Positions 21,666 through 30,071 of a stretch of 64,000 nt of DNA are shown piece after piece; positions within the stretch are counted from its first letter, which is position 1; every line of letters starts with the position of its first letter. The DNA is from Bacteroidales bacterium (GTDB lineage Bacteria; Bacteroidota; Bacteroidia; Bacteroidales; UBA932), in NCBI GenBank assembly GCA_017445755.1, contig JAFSSE010000024.1:1-64000 (forward strand), given 5' to 3'. The notes below the pieces were generated by a model. The model saw nothing but the letters and a program-made list of their open reading frames with translations, had not been told where the DNA came from and searched no databases. The translations under genes were made by a program, and so were the position numbers.

Positions 21666-22703
21666 ATGACCCGAAAGACGTTACTTACCCTGACCCTTCT
21701 GGTCTCCTCGCTGTCTTCATGGGCCGCTCCGGAGCCGATTATCGACTCCCTTCGCCATGTTTACGGCCGGGAGAGCGTACGGACCTCCCAGAATACGGGA
21801 ACGCCCTACGCAGATACCCTCGATACCGGTAATCCCGACGTGAAACTCGTCCTGTATAACAACGGGACATGGAAATACGCCCGGGACCCGAAGGCCCTCG
21901 CCGACGAAAAGGTCTTTACCGAGTACTGGGATACCGAAACCACGAACCCTTACCGGAGCGAGAATGTCCAGCCCGGAGACCTCCATCTCTGGATTGTCGA
22001 TACCCTCGATTCCTACTGCTGCCCCCGTTATGGAAGGATCTCTTCCAAATTCGGTTACCGCCACGGCCGGGCCCATCAGGGAATTGACCTTCCCTACCCT
22101 GTCGGGACGCCGGTCTTTGCCGCATTCGACGGCAAGGTACGCTACTCCCAGCATGTCGGAGGATACGGAAACCTCGTGATCATCCGTCATGCAAACGGGC
22201 TGGAGACCTATTACGGCCACCTTTCTCGCAGTCTGGTTGAGCCGGGACAATGGGTCCACGCCGGCGACACCATTGCCCTCGGAGGCAACACCGGCCGGTC
22301 TACAGGCCCCCATCTCCACTTTGAGACCCGCTATCGCGGCTATGCCTTCGACCCTTCGTGGCTGATAGATTTCGAGACCGGAACCCTCCGACACCGGATG
22401 CTCCACATCCGGAGCTGGTACTTCAACCCGTCCCAGAAATATGTCCAGGACGTGGACGACGAGGACGCCATCTGGGAAGGTGACGAAAAGGCCCGCATAG
22501 AAAAGGAAGAGAGGGAGAAACAGCTGGCGGCGGAACGGGAGCGTGCTGCCCAGGCCGCCATGCGCTGGCATACAATAAAGAAAGGAGACACGCTCTCCGG
22601 CCTCGCCGTGAAATACCACACTTCCGTCTCCACCCTCTGCCGTCTCAACGGCATCAAACCCACAACTACACTCCAGATAGGGAGGAAATTAAGAGTACGA
22701 TGA
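21666..22703 (+). CDS. Secreted M23 peptidase with C-terminal LysM
   Basis: 345 residues with a Sec signal peptide (cut near 20, SSWAAPEP). The M23 endopeptidase domain has a complete zinc site: His 137 and Asp 141 in HQGID, His 185 in YYGH and His 216/218 in HLHFE. After a charged helical linker (IEKEEREKQLAAERERAAQ) a LysM module ends the protein (WHTIKKGDTLSGLAVKYHTS and following). It should hydrolyse peptidoglycan cross-links in the periplasm. It overlaps the next gene by 4 bases. Confidence 0.94.
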   Translation: MTRKTLLTLTLLVSSLSSWAAPEPIIDSLRHVYGRESVRTSQNTGTPYADTLDTGNPDVKLVLYNNGTWKYARDPKALADEKVFTEYWDTETTNPYRSENVQPGDLHLWIVDTLDSYCCPRYGRISSKFGYRHGRAHQGIDLPYPVGTPVFAAFDGKVRYSQHVGGYGNLVIIRHANGLETYYGHLSRSLVEPGQWVHAGDTIALGGNTGRSTGPHLHFETRYRGYAFDPSWLIDFETGTLRHRMLHIRSWYFNPSQKYVQDVDDEDAIWEGDEKARIEKEEREKQLAAERERAAQAAMRWHTIKKGDTLSGLAVKYHTSVSTLCRLNGIKPTTTLQIGRKLRVR

Positions 22704-23833
22704 AAAAAATCCTATCCCTCGCGGCCGCATTTGCAGCCGCCCTTACCCTGACGGCCCAGGATCTTCCCCGGGAAATCTATTCCGGCAGCTGGAATTCCGG
22801 CCACGTCCAGGGCGCCGTTGTCGACGCCGCCCGGGAGTATGTCTATTTTTCATTCACTGACATGATTGTGAAAACGGACATGAACGGAAAGGTCGTCGGG
22901 ACAGTAACCGGCCTGCTCGGCCACCTCGGCTGCCTCGACTACAACGAAGAGGACGGGCTGATTTATGGCTCACTCGAATACAAGGACGACGTAATCGGAC
23001 AGGGTATTCTTAAAAGGAATAAATCCGACCTCCAGTACGAGAATACCTTCTACATCGCCATCATTGACGGAAAGAAAATAGTCCGGGAGAACATGGACGC
23101 CCTGAAAGACGGGATTGTCACCTGCGTGAACCTCCCCTCCGTAGTCGCCGACTACGAGGGCCATGTAACGGTTGACGGGAAGGAGCTCCCCCACCGCCTC
23201 GGCTGCAGCGGCATCGACGGCGTCAGCTTCGGTCCCGAATTCGGGAAAAAGGGCGGGAAGAACTATCTGATGGTCTGCTACGGAATATATGGGGACAATG
23301 ACAGGAGCGACAACGACTACCAGGTCATCCTCGAATACGACACCTCGAAGTGGATGAAGAAATATGCCAAGCCCCTCGAGGTCGGGAACCTCCACCGACA
23401 GGGCCCCGCAAAGCCCCGGAAATGCTTCTACGCATTTACCGGAAACACTACCTGGGGTATCCAGAACCTGGAATACGACCCCTCTACCGGCTACTGGTTC
23501 ATGGCGGCTTATAAAGGCAAGAAGCCCCAATACCCGAACTATACCCTCTTCGCCGTGGACGGGGCTTCAAAGCCCGTCAAACAGAAGCTTGAGGGCGTTC
23601 CATATGTCCGGAAAGGGCTTGTCGTCCCGCTCGCCGACGCGGGGAAGGAGCACAAGGAAAGCGGAGTCCGCGGCTGGCGCTTCAAATACGGAGCCACCGG
23701 AATCATCTCAATGGGTAACGGACTCTTCTACTTCTCCGAAAACTCCAAGACTCCGGAAAAGCTGCAGCAGACGACCCTCCGCCTCTACCGCTTCACCGGA
23801 GCTTCGGACGCTCCCTTCGTCCCGGTGGAATAA
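22700..23833 (+). CDS. Secreted protein of unknown function, propeller-like
   Basis: 377 residues with a signal peptide (MKKILSLAAAFAAALTLTAQ). The sequence has repeated strand blocks with short turns (YVYFSFTDMIVKTDMNGKVVG; LIYGSLEYKDD; GYWFMAAYKGKKPQYPNYTLFAVDGASKP; GNGLFYFSENSK), which suggests a beta-propeller. I do not recognise a characterised family. It is translationally coupled to the M23/LysM gene, and ends base-to-base with a convergent lipoprotein gene of similar architecture. Roles in cell-surface sensing or wall metabolism are possible but unproven. Confidence 0.75.
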   Translation: MKKILSLAAAFAAALTLTAQDLPREIYSGSWNSGHVQGAVVDAAREYVYFSFTDMIVKTDMNGKVVGTVTGLLGHLGCLDYNEEDGLIYGSLEYKDDVIGQGILKRNKSDLQYENTFYIAIIDGKKIVRENMDALKDGIVTCVNLPSVVADYEGHVTVDGKELPHRLGCSGIDGVSFGPEFGKKGGKNYLMVCYGIYGDNDRSDNDYQVILEYDTSKWMKKYAKPLEVGNLHRQGPAKPRKCFYAFTGNTTWGIQNLEYDPSTGYWFMAAYKGKKPQYPNYTLFAVDGASKPVKQKLEGVPYVRKGLVVPLADAGKEHKESGVRGWRFKYGATGIISMGNGLFYFSENSKTPEKLQQTTLRLYRFTGASDAPFVPVE

Positions 23834-24697
23834 CTATTTCAGCGAGAAACGGTACAGGGTTGAATGGCGGGGCGCCTTTTTCTTGTGGAAGACCACATAG
23901 AGCCAGTCGCCCTTCCTTACGAGTCCTTCTGGCTCGAGGCCGAGATCCGTCACTTCCTTGGACAAAAGTATCTCCTTCTTTTTCAGGTCAGCCACATGGA
24001 TATACTCCTTATGGGGCGGATACCCGTCCGGAAGGAAGGCATAGCGGCCGTCCACAAAGCTCCCCTGCCAGATATTGATTTCGTCCTCGAAACGTATCTC
24101 ATCGATGACGTCGGCTTCACGGAGATGGACTTCACCGCTGCCGTCCGAATCGGCGAGGGAAGGCATACGGAACTTTTTCAGGAGTTTGAATGAACCGTTC
24201 TTCCCGCCATAGGTGTAAATAAACCCGTTTCCAAGGTCGGGAGCCCAGTCAAAAGAGCCAGGATAATCCCCGTTTTCATTGTCGAAATAAATCTTCTGGA
24301 CTATCCTCGCGCTGTCCCTGCCAAGATCCGTGACAAAGCAGGCGTGGGTGCCGCGGCACTCAGAGATATACAGGAGGGGGAAAAGGGCGTCTTCGCTGCT
24401 CTTTTCCAGACCGAAGAAGGCGTTGTTGCAGTGGGACTCGTTGCCGGAAAGCTTATAGCTTGCCCAGAGGGACTTGCCGTCCATGTCGAAGATGCAGCAC
24501 TGGCCCTTGTCATGGACGACTACGGCATAGTTCTCCCACATGGCAAAGCCCTGGGTCGAACCCTTCACCTCGACGCTGTCGGGGGTCCAATCTGCAAAAT
24601 CAACGACTAATTCCTCTTTGAGCGAAGGATTGAAGCGGCACGAAGTAACCGGAAGCAGCGCCAAAGCGGCGGCGGCAGAAAGAATAAAACGGTTCAT
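23834..24697 (-). CDS. Lipoprotein with propeller-like repeats
   Basis: 287 residues with a lipoprotein signal (MNRFILSAAAALALLPVTSC, lipid Cys 20). It resembles the Bacteroidota DUF-type beta-propeller lipoproteins, with blocks such as GFAMWENYAVVVHDKGQCCIFD, FVDGRYAFLPDGY and GDWLYVVFHKKK. The function is unknown. It starts 12 bases after the GH97 stop, so it is probably the last gene of the starch operon, where it may be an accessory surface protein. It ends exactly where the convergent secreted-protein gene ends. Confidence 0.75.
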   Translation of the reverse strand: MNRFILSAAAALALLPVTSCRFNPSLKEELVVDFADWTPDSVEVKGSTQGFAMWENYAVVVHDKGQCCIFDMDGKSLWASYKLSGNESHCNNAFFGLEKSSEDALFPLLYISECRGTHACFVTDLGRDSARIVQKIYFDNENGDYPGSFDWAPDLGNGFIYTYGGKNGSFKLLKKFRMPSLADSDGSGEVHLREADVIDEIRFEDEINIWQGSFVDGRYAFLPDGYPPHKEYIHVADLKKKEILLSKEVTDLGLEPEGLVRKGDWLYVVFHKKKAPRHSTLYRFSLK

Positions 24698-24709
24698 ATC
24701 GGATTATGT

Positions 24710-26869
24710 CTAATAAGTCAAACAATTATTTTTGCGGAGTGTAAGGCCGAAGCCGCCGGAGCGGGCCATCCTGATTGTAAGCGAATCGGAAGCACTTACT
24801 GTGCTGCGGGTTATGACGTAGGACTGCGGGGCGGTTTCAAAGTCCGCATCCGGGGCGTCGGCATAAAGCGTCGCCTCATATGTCCTTCCCTCCTCCAGGA
24901 AGTCGAGCGGGAAGGTCACTACCCTCTCGTTCTCATCCGTCACCCCGCCTACAAACCAGACTCCCGGCTCTCTCTTCGACTCGCGGGCCGTAACGATATG
25001 GCTGCCGGGCTCGGCAAGAAGATACCGGCTCTGAAGCCAATCTACGTCAACATCCTTAATAAACTGGAACGCATCCATGAATCTCTCATAATGCTCCGGC
25101 AGGTCCGCAGCCATCTGCAGCGGGGAATACATCACTACGTAAAGTCCAAGCTGGTTTCCAATGGTATGGCGCATCCTGGAGTGATCTCCGGGATTGAGCT
25201 TCGACATATCCTGCTCGAAAATACCGGGAGTGTAGTCCATCGGACCGCCCTGGAGCCGTGTGAAAGGAAGAATTGTCGTATGGCCGGGGTTTATTCCCGC
25301 CCGGTACTCCGTTCCCATGGCGGACTCGTTGCCGATAAGATTCGGCCATGTCCGGCAAAGGCCTGTCGGACGAACCGCCTCATGGGCATTGACCATTATA
25401 TGGTGCTTTGCGGCCTCTTTGATGGCAAAAAGATAATGGTTTATCAGCGGCTGGCTGTAGTGGTGCTCTCCATAAGGAATGATATTCCCGACATAGCCGC
25501 TCTTAACCGCGTCATAACCATATTTGTTCATAAGGTCATAGGCCTTCTCCATGTGACGCTCGTAGTTCTGGGTCGAAGAGGAAGTCTCATGGTGCATGAT
25601 AAGCCGGATCCCCTTGAGATGGGCATAGCTGTTCAAGGACTCGATGTCGAAATCCGGATAAGGGGTCACAAAATCGAACACATAGTCCTTCTGCTTCCCG
25701 AACCAGTCCTCCCAGCCCTCATTCCATCCCTCGACCAGAAGGGCGTCGAATCCATGTGCCGCGGCAAAGTCTATATAGCGGCGGACATTGTCGGTATTCG
25801 CCCCGTGGCGACCATGGGGATTGAGTTTTCGGTAGTCTGTCTTCCCGAGCTGGACGGATGGGACGTCGTACGTGTAGGACCACTCTGACTTTCCCGTAAT
25901 CATCTCCCACCAGACCCCCATATACTTCACCGGATGGATCCAGCTGACATCTTCTATGGCACATGGTTCATTGAGATTCAGAATGAGCCGGGACGAGAGT
26001 ACCTTTCTGGCGTCATCCACGGCCATAACCGTCCTCCAGGGGGTCACGCATGGGGCCTGCATCCGACCTTTGACCCCTTCGGCATCCGGGGTCAGCCAAA
26101 TCCGGAAAACCATTTTCTTATCATCCAGATCGAGGTTCGCGGTCGGGTAATTGACTACCGCCGCCTCATGGATGTTGACATAGAGCCCCGAGCCGGTCTT
26201 CATCTGGAGCGAAGTCTGGACCCCTGTATCGGAAAAACCCGACTGGGAGGCATTCCCAAGGCGCATTGCCCTCGAACGGCTCCGGATCTCGCTGAGGCGG
26301 CTTTCGGTATAATTGTATTCCTGGGTGTCATAGTCTCCGCTGATCCACCAGCAAAGGTGGTCCCCGGTCATTGCAAATTCCGTCAGCTCTTCCTTTATGT
26401 TAAAATAAGAAAGCTTGTTCTCCCCCGGAAATTCATATCGAAAGCCGAGCCCTTCGTCATAAAGACGGAAGACCACCCTCATTATTGCGCCATCATCCTT
26501 GTCGAAAGTCAGGGACATCTCGTTAAAGTGATTCCGGATCTCTCTCTCCTCCCCCCAGACCGGGTTCCAGGTCTCATCGGTTTCCTCCGGAGGAGCAACC
26601 GACAAAAGTTGGAATCCCTCCTTCAGGTTACTCCCGTCCATAAGGTCGAAACCAAGCTTTGAAGGGAGTACTACCGGCTCTCCGCCCCGGTCAAGGGCAT
26701 AAAACGGCTCCCCCTTCGAGGTTAAGCCGACACGGACGGAAAGGGCGCCGTCGGGGCTTTTCATGGACAGGATATCCGAAAAAACGACGGAGCGGGACCC
26801 GCAGCCGGAAAAGATAATCAGAGCTGCGAGGGACATGATATTAAGGAAAAGACGGCGTGGATTCATCAT
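24710..26869 (-). CDS. GH97 glycoside hydrolase (SusB-like alpha-glucosidase)
   Basis: 719 residues with a lipoprotein-type signal (lipid Cys ~23 in IIFSGC). The order is N-terminal beta-super-sandwich (~30-290), (beta/alpha)8 barrel (~300-590) and C-terminal beta domain, the GH97 plan. Conserved segments include VKYMGVWWEM, LVEGWNEGWE, IMHHETSSSTQNYERHM, NAHEAVRPTGLCRTWPN and NESAMGTEY. The segment DAVKSGYVGN has Gly/Tyr where retaining GH97 enzymes have an Asp nucleophile, so an inverting, SusB-like alpha-glucosidase is expected, with Glu residues as base and acid. It overlaps the acyltransferase gene by 4 bases and would release glucose from malto-oligosaccharides in the periplasm. Confidence 0.92.
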   Translation of the reverse strand: MMNPRRLFLNIMSLAALIIFSGCGSRSVVFSDILSMKSPDGALSVRVGLTSKGEPFYALDRGGEPVVLPSKLGFDLMDGSNLKEGFQLLSVAPPEETDETWNPVWGEEREIRNHFNEMSLTFDKDDGAIMRVVFRLYDEGLGFRYEFPGENKLSYFNIKEELTEFAMTGDHLCWWISGDYDTQEYNYTESRLSEIRSRSRAMRLGNASQSGFSDTGVQTSLQMKTGSGLYVNIHEAAVVNYPTANLDLDDKKMVFRIWLTPDAEGVKGRMQAPCVTPWRTVMAVDDARKVLSSRLILNLNEPCAIEDVSWIHPVKYMGVWWEMITGKSEWSYTYDVPSVQLGKTDYRKLNPHGRHGANTDNVRRYIDFAAAHGFDALLVEGWNEGWEDWFGKQKDYVFDFVTPYPDFDIESLNSYAHLKGIRLIMHHETSSSTQNYERHMEKAYDLMNKYGYDAVKSGYVGNIIPYGEHHYSQPLINHYLFAIKEAAKHHIMVNAHEAVRPTGLCRTWPNLIGNESAMGTEYRAGINPGHTTILPFTRLQGGPMDYTPGIFEQDMSKLNPGDHSRMRHTIGNQLGLYVVMYSPLQMAADLPEHYERFMDAFQFIKDVDVDWLQSRYLLAEPGSHIVTARESKREPGVWFVGGVTDENERVVTFPLDFLEEGRTYEATLYADAPDADFETAPQSYVITRSTVSASDSLTIRMARSGGFGLTLRKNNCLTY

Positions 26870-27837
26870 CGGATGTCTTCAGAAACAGGTTTCAACAGGG
26901 CGGACCACTCATATACGGCCGAATAGGAGAAGAAGAAAAGGATAAACAGCGGAGCTGCAATCCACCATTTCATAGAAAGGAAGAGGACAAGGGCCCAGAA
27001 AAGCACCATCAGAGGAGTCAGGACAAGCTTGATGAAAAAGCGGATGCTGTTCCCGAAGGCCTTGTCCTTCAGTTTGTTGCAAATAATCTCTGAAACAATC
27101 CACATCGGAGCCGAAAGGATTGCGGCAAGAAGGGCCAGCGGGGAGGTAAGAACGGCAAGAAGCAGCTTTTTCCTGCTCTTTTCCGGTCTGAATACGAGTT
27201 CCTGAATCCTGGAACGGAGCTCTGTGTTGAACGCGGAAAGAAGAGCCGCATCGTCGAGAAGGGCGTGGTCTTCCAGAAAGGCGTTGACGTCAATCGGCGC
27301 CCCGTAACGGAGGGTACAGCGGTTCCGGAAGCGGAAAAAGCCGTCATAAGATAGCCCGGCAGGGACGACAATGGTCGGCCGCTTTTCAGCGGAAGCCCTG
27401 GCGATCCTCAAAAGTCCTTTCCGGAGCGGGTCAACAGCGTATCCTGGCGTATGGTGCCCCTCCGGAAACATACAGAATGGGACCCCGGCGGCGAGGGTAT
27501 CATCGACTTCCCGGTATATCCCCGCAAAGCGTCTCTGGACAGCGAGTCCGTCGCGGAGACGGGCCATTGGGAGGATTTTCAGGAAACGGAGCACCCTTTC
27601 CAAAAGGGGCTTTACGAAAAGGTCCGCACGGGCCCCGAAAACAAAGGAGTCCGGATCGGACTGAAGGACGACGAGAGCGTCCATGAGGGTATTGCAATGG
27701 TTAGGGGTTATTATTACGGCCCCGCCCCTCGGAAAGCTTCCCTCAACGGCCAGAGAGCGGAAACTCTTCCGGGTACAGTAATCCACATAAGGCCTCAGAA
27801 AGGCGTACAGAGAGTCATGTGCCCAGATATCAGCCAT
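26866..27837 (-). CDS. PlsC-like 1-acylglycerol-phosphate acyltransferase
   Basis: 323 residues. Acyltransferase motif I NHCNTLMD (NHx4D-type) is at about 42-49 and motif III FPEG at about 139-142. Two C-terminal hydrophobic hairpins anchor it to the membrane (LLLAVLTSPLALLAAILSA; LVLTPLMVLFWALVLFL). It likely transfers acyl chains to lysophosphatidic acid or a related acceptor. Being sandwiched between a BASS transporter and GH97 inside a starch operon is unusual. Overlaps with both neighbours (8 and 4 bases) point to co-expression. Confidence 0.88.
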   Translation of the reverse strand: MADIWAHDSLYAFLRPYVDYCTRKSFRSLAVEGSFPRGGAVIITPNHCNTLMDALVVLQSDPDSFVFGARADLFVKPLLERVLRFLKILPMARLRDGLAVQRRFAGIYREVDDTLAAGVPFCMFPEGHHTPGYAVDPLRKGLLRIARASAEKRPTIVVPAGLSYDGFFRFRNRCTLRYGAPIDVNAFLEDHALLDDAALLSAFNTELRSRIQELVFRPEKSRKKLLLAVLTSPLALLAAILSAPMWIVSEIICNKLKDKAFGNSIRFFIKLVLTPLMVLFWALVLFLSMKWWIAAPLFILFFFSYSAVYEWSALLKPVSEDIR

Positions 27838-28777
27838 TCTTCCTGCTGCGGTTGAAAATCGTAGCTACGATAAGGCCGGAAACAATGTGCCAGATTCCCC
27901 ACCAGGCGGTAATTACCAGCATGCCCCCGTGCGGCGGGAAGCCGGCAAAGAGCGAGGTCCCGAGCATAAGGGCGAGACCAAGGCCTGAATTCTGGATACC
28001 GGTTTCAATAGTAAGGGTACGGCGGTCGCGGAAGGGCACCTTGAAGACCGTTCCGACCCCGAAACCTATGGAAAGGGCCAGGAGATTATGGATAAACACC
28101 ACCAGGAAAATATACTTTACGCAGCGGAGGAAGGCATCCATGTTGCTGCTGAAAGACAGGATAACCATCGCAATGAAAAAGAGGATGGAAACCCACTGGA
28201 GGGGCTTTTTAAGGGCGTTCGCAACCTTCGGCAGGAAGTGGGAGGTCAGGATTCCGAGGGTAAGGGGAATACCGAGAAGGATAAAAATCGTCTTGAATAC
28301 ATCCCAGAGCGGAATCACCAGGGTCGGAACCTCGGCGGCGACATTTGCGGTATTCAGATAGATATTGCCCCAGAACCAGAAGTTGAAAGGGGTCATGAAT
28401 ATCGCGAGTGCAGTCGAAATCGCCGTAAGCGAGACTGAGAGCTCGATATTTGCCTTGCCGAGGGAGGACATGAAATTCGAAATATTCCCGCCCGGGCAGG
28501 CCGCGACCAGTATCATGCCGAGGCCCATCATCGGGGAAATGGATTTCCCGAGGATAATGGCGAGAAGACAGGTGAAGGCCGGCAGCAGAATAAGCTGGCA
28601 GCACATCCCGAGAAGCACTGATTTGGGTTTCCGGAAGACGTCCACAAAAATCTTCGGCTGGATGCCGAGGGCGACGCCGAACATCACGAAGGCGAGAACG
28701 ATATTGATGGTGTTCATCCCACCCGCGTTTAGCTGGACCTGGATGCTGTCGATTGCAGCTGCTGTTTCCTGAGTCAT
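27830..28777 (-). CDS. Bile acid:sodium symporter (BASS) family transporter
   Basis: 315 residues from MTQETAAAID (28777); the longer frame would overlap the upstream amylase. About nine or ten membrane helices are visible. The signature region GMILVAACPGGNISNFMSSLGKANIELSV (about 90-118) holds the G-N-S crossover residues of this fold, and the second crossover reads IETGIQNSGLGLAL. It is a sodium-coupled organic-anion transporter; relatives move bile acids, pyruvate or pantoate. The substrate cannot be predicted. It starts 20 bases after the amylase stop in the starch operon. Confidence 0.9.
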   Translation of the reverse strand: MTQETAAAIDSIQVQLNAGGMNTINIVLAFVMFGVALGIQPKIFVDVFRKPKSVLLGMCCQLILLPAFTCLLAIILGKSISPMMGLGMILVAACPGGNISNFMSSLGKANIELSVSLTAISTALAIFMTPFNFWFWGNIYLNTANVAAEVPTLVIPLWDVFKTIFILLGIPLTLGILTSHFLPKVANALKKPLQWVSILFFIAMVILSFSSNMDAFLRCVKYIFLVVFIHNLLALSIGFGVGTVFKVPFRDRRTLTIETGIQNSGLGLALMLGTSLFAGFPPHGGMLVITAWWGIWHIVSGLIVATIFNRSRKNG

Positions 28778-28797
28778 AGGTTTTAGAATTACGGATA

Positions 28798-30066
28798 TTA
28801 CTTGCACTCGATACTGTAGCCCCACGAAGGCAGGGTCGTTCCGTCAGGAAGGACCACGGGGTCTTCTGAAATGTTGGCAACGACCGTGACGGAGTTATTC
28901 TCTACTTCACGGCGGAAGGCGAGAACACTCTCAGGATATCCCTCCAGGTATGTCAGAGGGCCTCCCTTCTCCCCCGCAGCAAGGGCCGGGTTATTATGCC
29001 TCAGGTCAACCAGTCCCTTGAAGAAGGTCGTGTAAGCATTTGACGACCAGTCGGTAACCGGATCTTTCTCAAAGAAGGCCAGCCGGCGGGAAAGGCCGAT
29101 TTCCTGGCCGGTGTAAATCAGCGGCTGCCCCTTCGGAAGGGTGAAGCAGAGTAACGCCATAAGGTTCGCGGCGTCCCCCATGCGCTCGAACTCGGTCCCG
29201 GACCATGAATTCTCATCATGGTTAGAAGTAAACATCAGCCGGAAGGCCTCAGGACGGTGATTCTCAGCATCCCTTGCTATGTATTCCTTCAGGTCAGAGA
29301 TACCTTTCTTCCCCTTTGCCATGTCGTTCATCAGATGGTGGAGTTCCCAGGCGTAGGTTGCATCGAAAATGGCGGAGAGCTCAGGTTTCTCCGCTTCAGC
29401 GAGGAAATAGGCATCGGAATACTGCTTCCTGAGGTCCGGGATAATGCGTTCCCATACTTTCACGGGCATCTCCCCTGCCGCGTCACAGCGGAAACCGTCC
29501 ACCCCGCGGTCAAGCCAGAATTTCATACAGTCTTCCTGGGCATCCCACACGGCCTCATTCTCATAATTCAAGCTGCGGGTATCTGTCCAGTCGTACTCAT
29601 AAATGGCGTTTCCAAGGGAATCACGCTCATAGAAGTCGGCCGGCTTTTCAGTCATCCAGACATGGTCCGGAGAGGTCTGGTTAGCAACCCAGTCGAGAAT
29701 CACCTTGAAACCGGCAGCATGGGCGGCGGCGAGAAGATCGTCGAAATCCTGCTCCGTCCCGAATTCAGGATTAACCTTCTTATAGTCAGATATTGCGTAA
29801 TAGGAACCGAGGGTTCCTTTCCGCTCCTCGACGCCGATTTGATACATGGGCATAAGCCAGAGGATGTCAACTCCGAGTTCAGCAAGCCGCGGGAGCTGGG
29901 CCTCAACACCCTTGAAGGTCCCTTCGGGGGAAAACTGACGGATATTGACTTCGTACATCACAGTGTTGTAGGACCACCCCGGATGGACTAAGGGAGCTTC
30001 GGCTTTTTTTGCGCAGCCGACAAAAACAAGGAGGGCGGCAAAGGCGAGGAAGATTGATCTTTTCAT
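28798..30066 (-). CDS. GH13 alpha-amylase family lipoprotein
   Basis: 422 residues with a lipoprotein signal (lipid Cys 18 in LVFVGC). The GH13 barrel motifs are clear: DWVANQTSPDH (region I), GFRCDAAGEM (region II, Asp nucleophile), FLAEAEKPE (region III, acid/base Glu) and FTSNHDENS (region IV). A short C-terminal beta domain follows. It is smaller than SusG and has no inserted binding module, so it may act on short malto-oligosaccharides in the periplasm or at the surface. It lies 5 bases after the SusG stop. Confidence 0.93.
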   Translation of the reverse strand: MKRSIFLAFAALLVFVGCAKKAEAPLVHPGWSYNTVMYEVNIRQFSPEGTFKGVEAQLPRLAELGVDILWLMPMYQIGVEERKGTLGSYYAISDYKKVNPEFGTEQDFDDLLAAAHAAGFKVILDWVANQTSPDHVWMTEKPADFYERDSLGNAIYEYDWTDTRSLNYENEAVWDAQEDCMKFWLDRGVDGFRCDAAGEMPVKVWERIIPDLRKQYSDAYFLAEAEKPELSAIFDATYAWELHHLMNDMAKGKKGISDLKEYIARDAENHRPEAFRLMFTSNHDENSWSGTEFERMGDAANLMALLCFTLPKGQPLIYTGQEIGLSRRLAFFEKDPVTDWSSNAYTTFFKGLVDLRHNNPALAAGEKGGPLTYLEGYPESVLAFRREVENNSVTVVANISEDPVVLPDGTTLPSWGYSIECK

Positions 30067-30071
30067 ATGGA

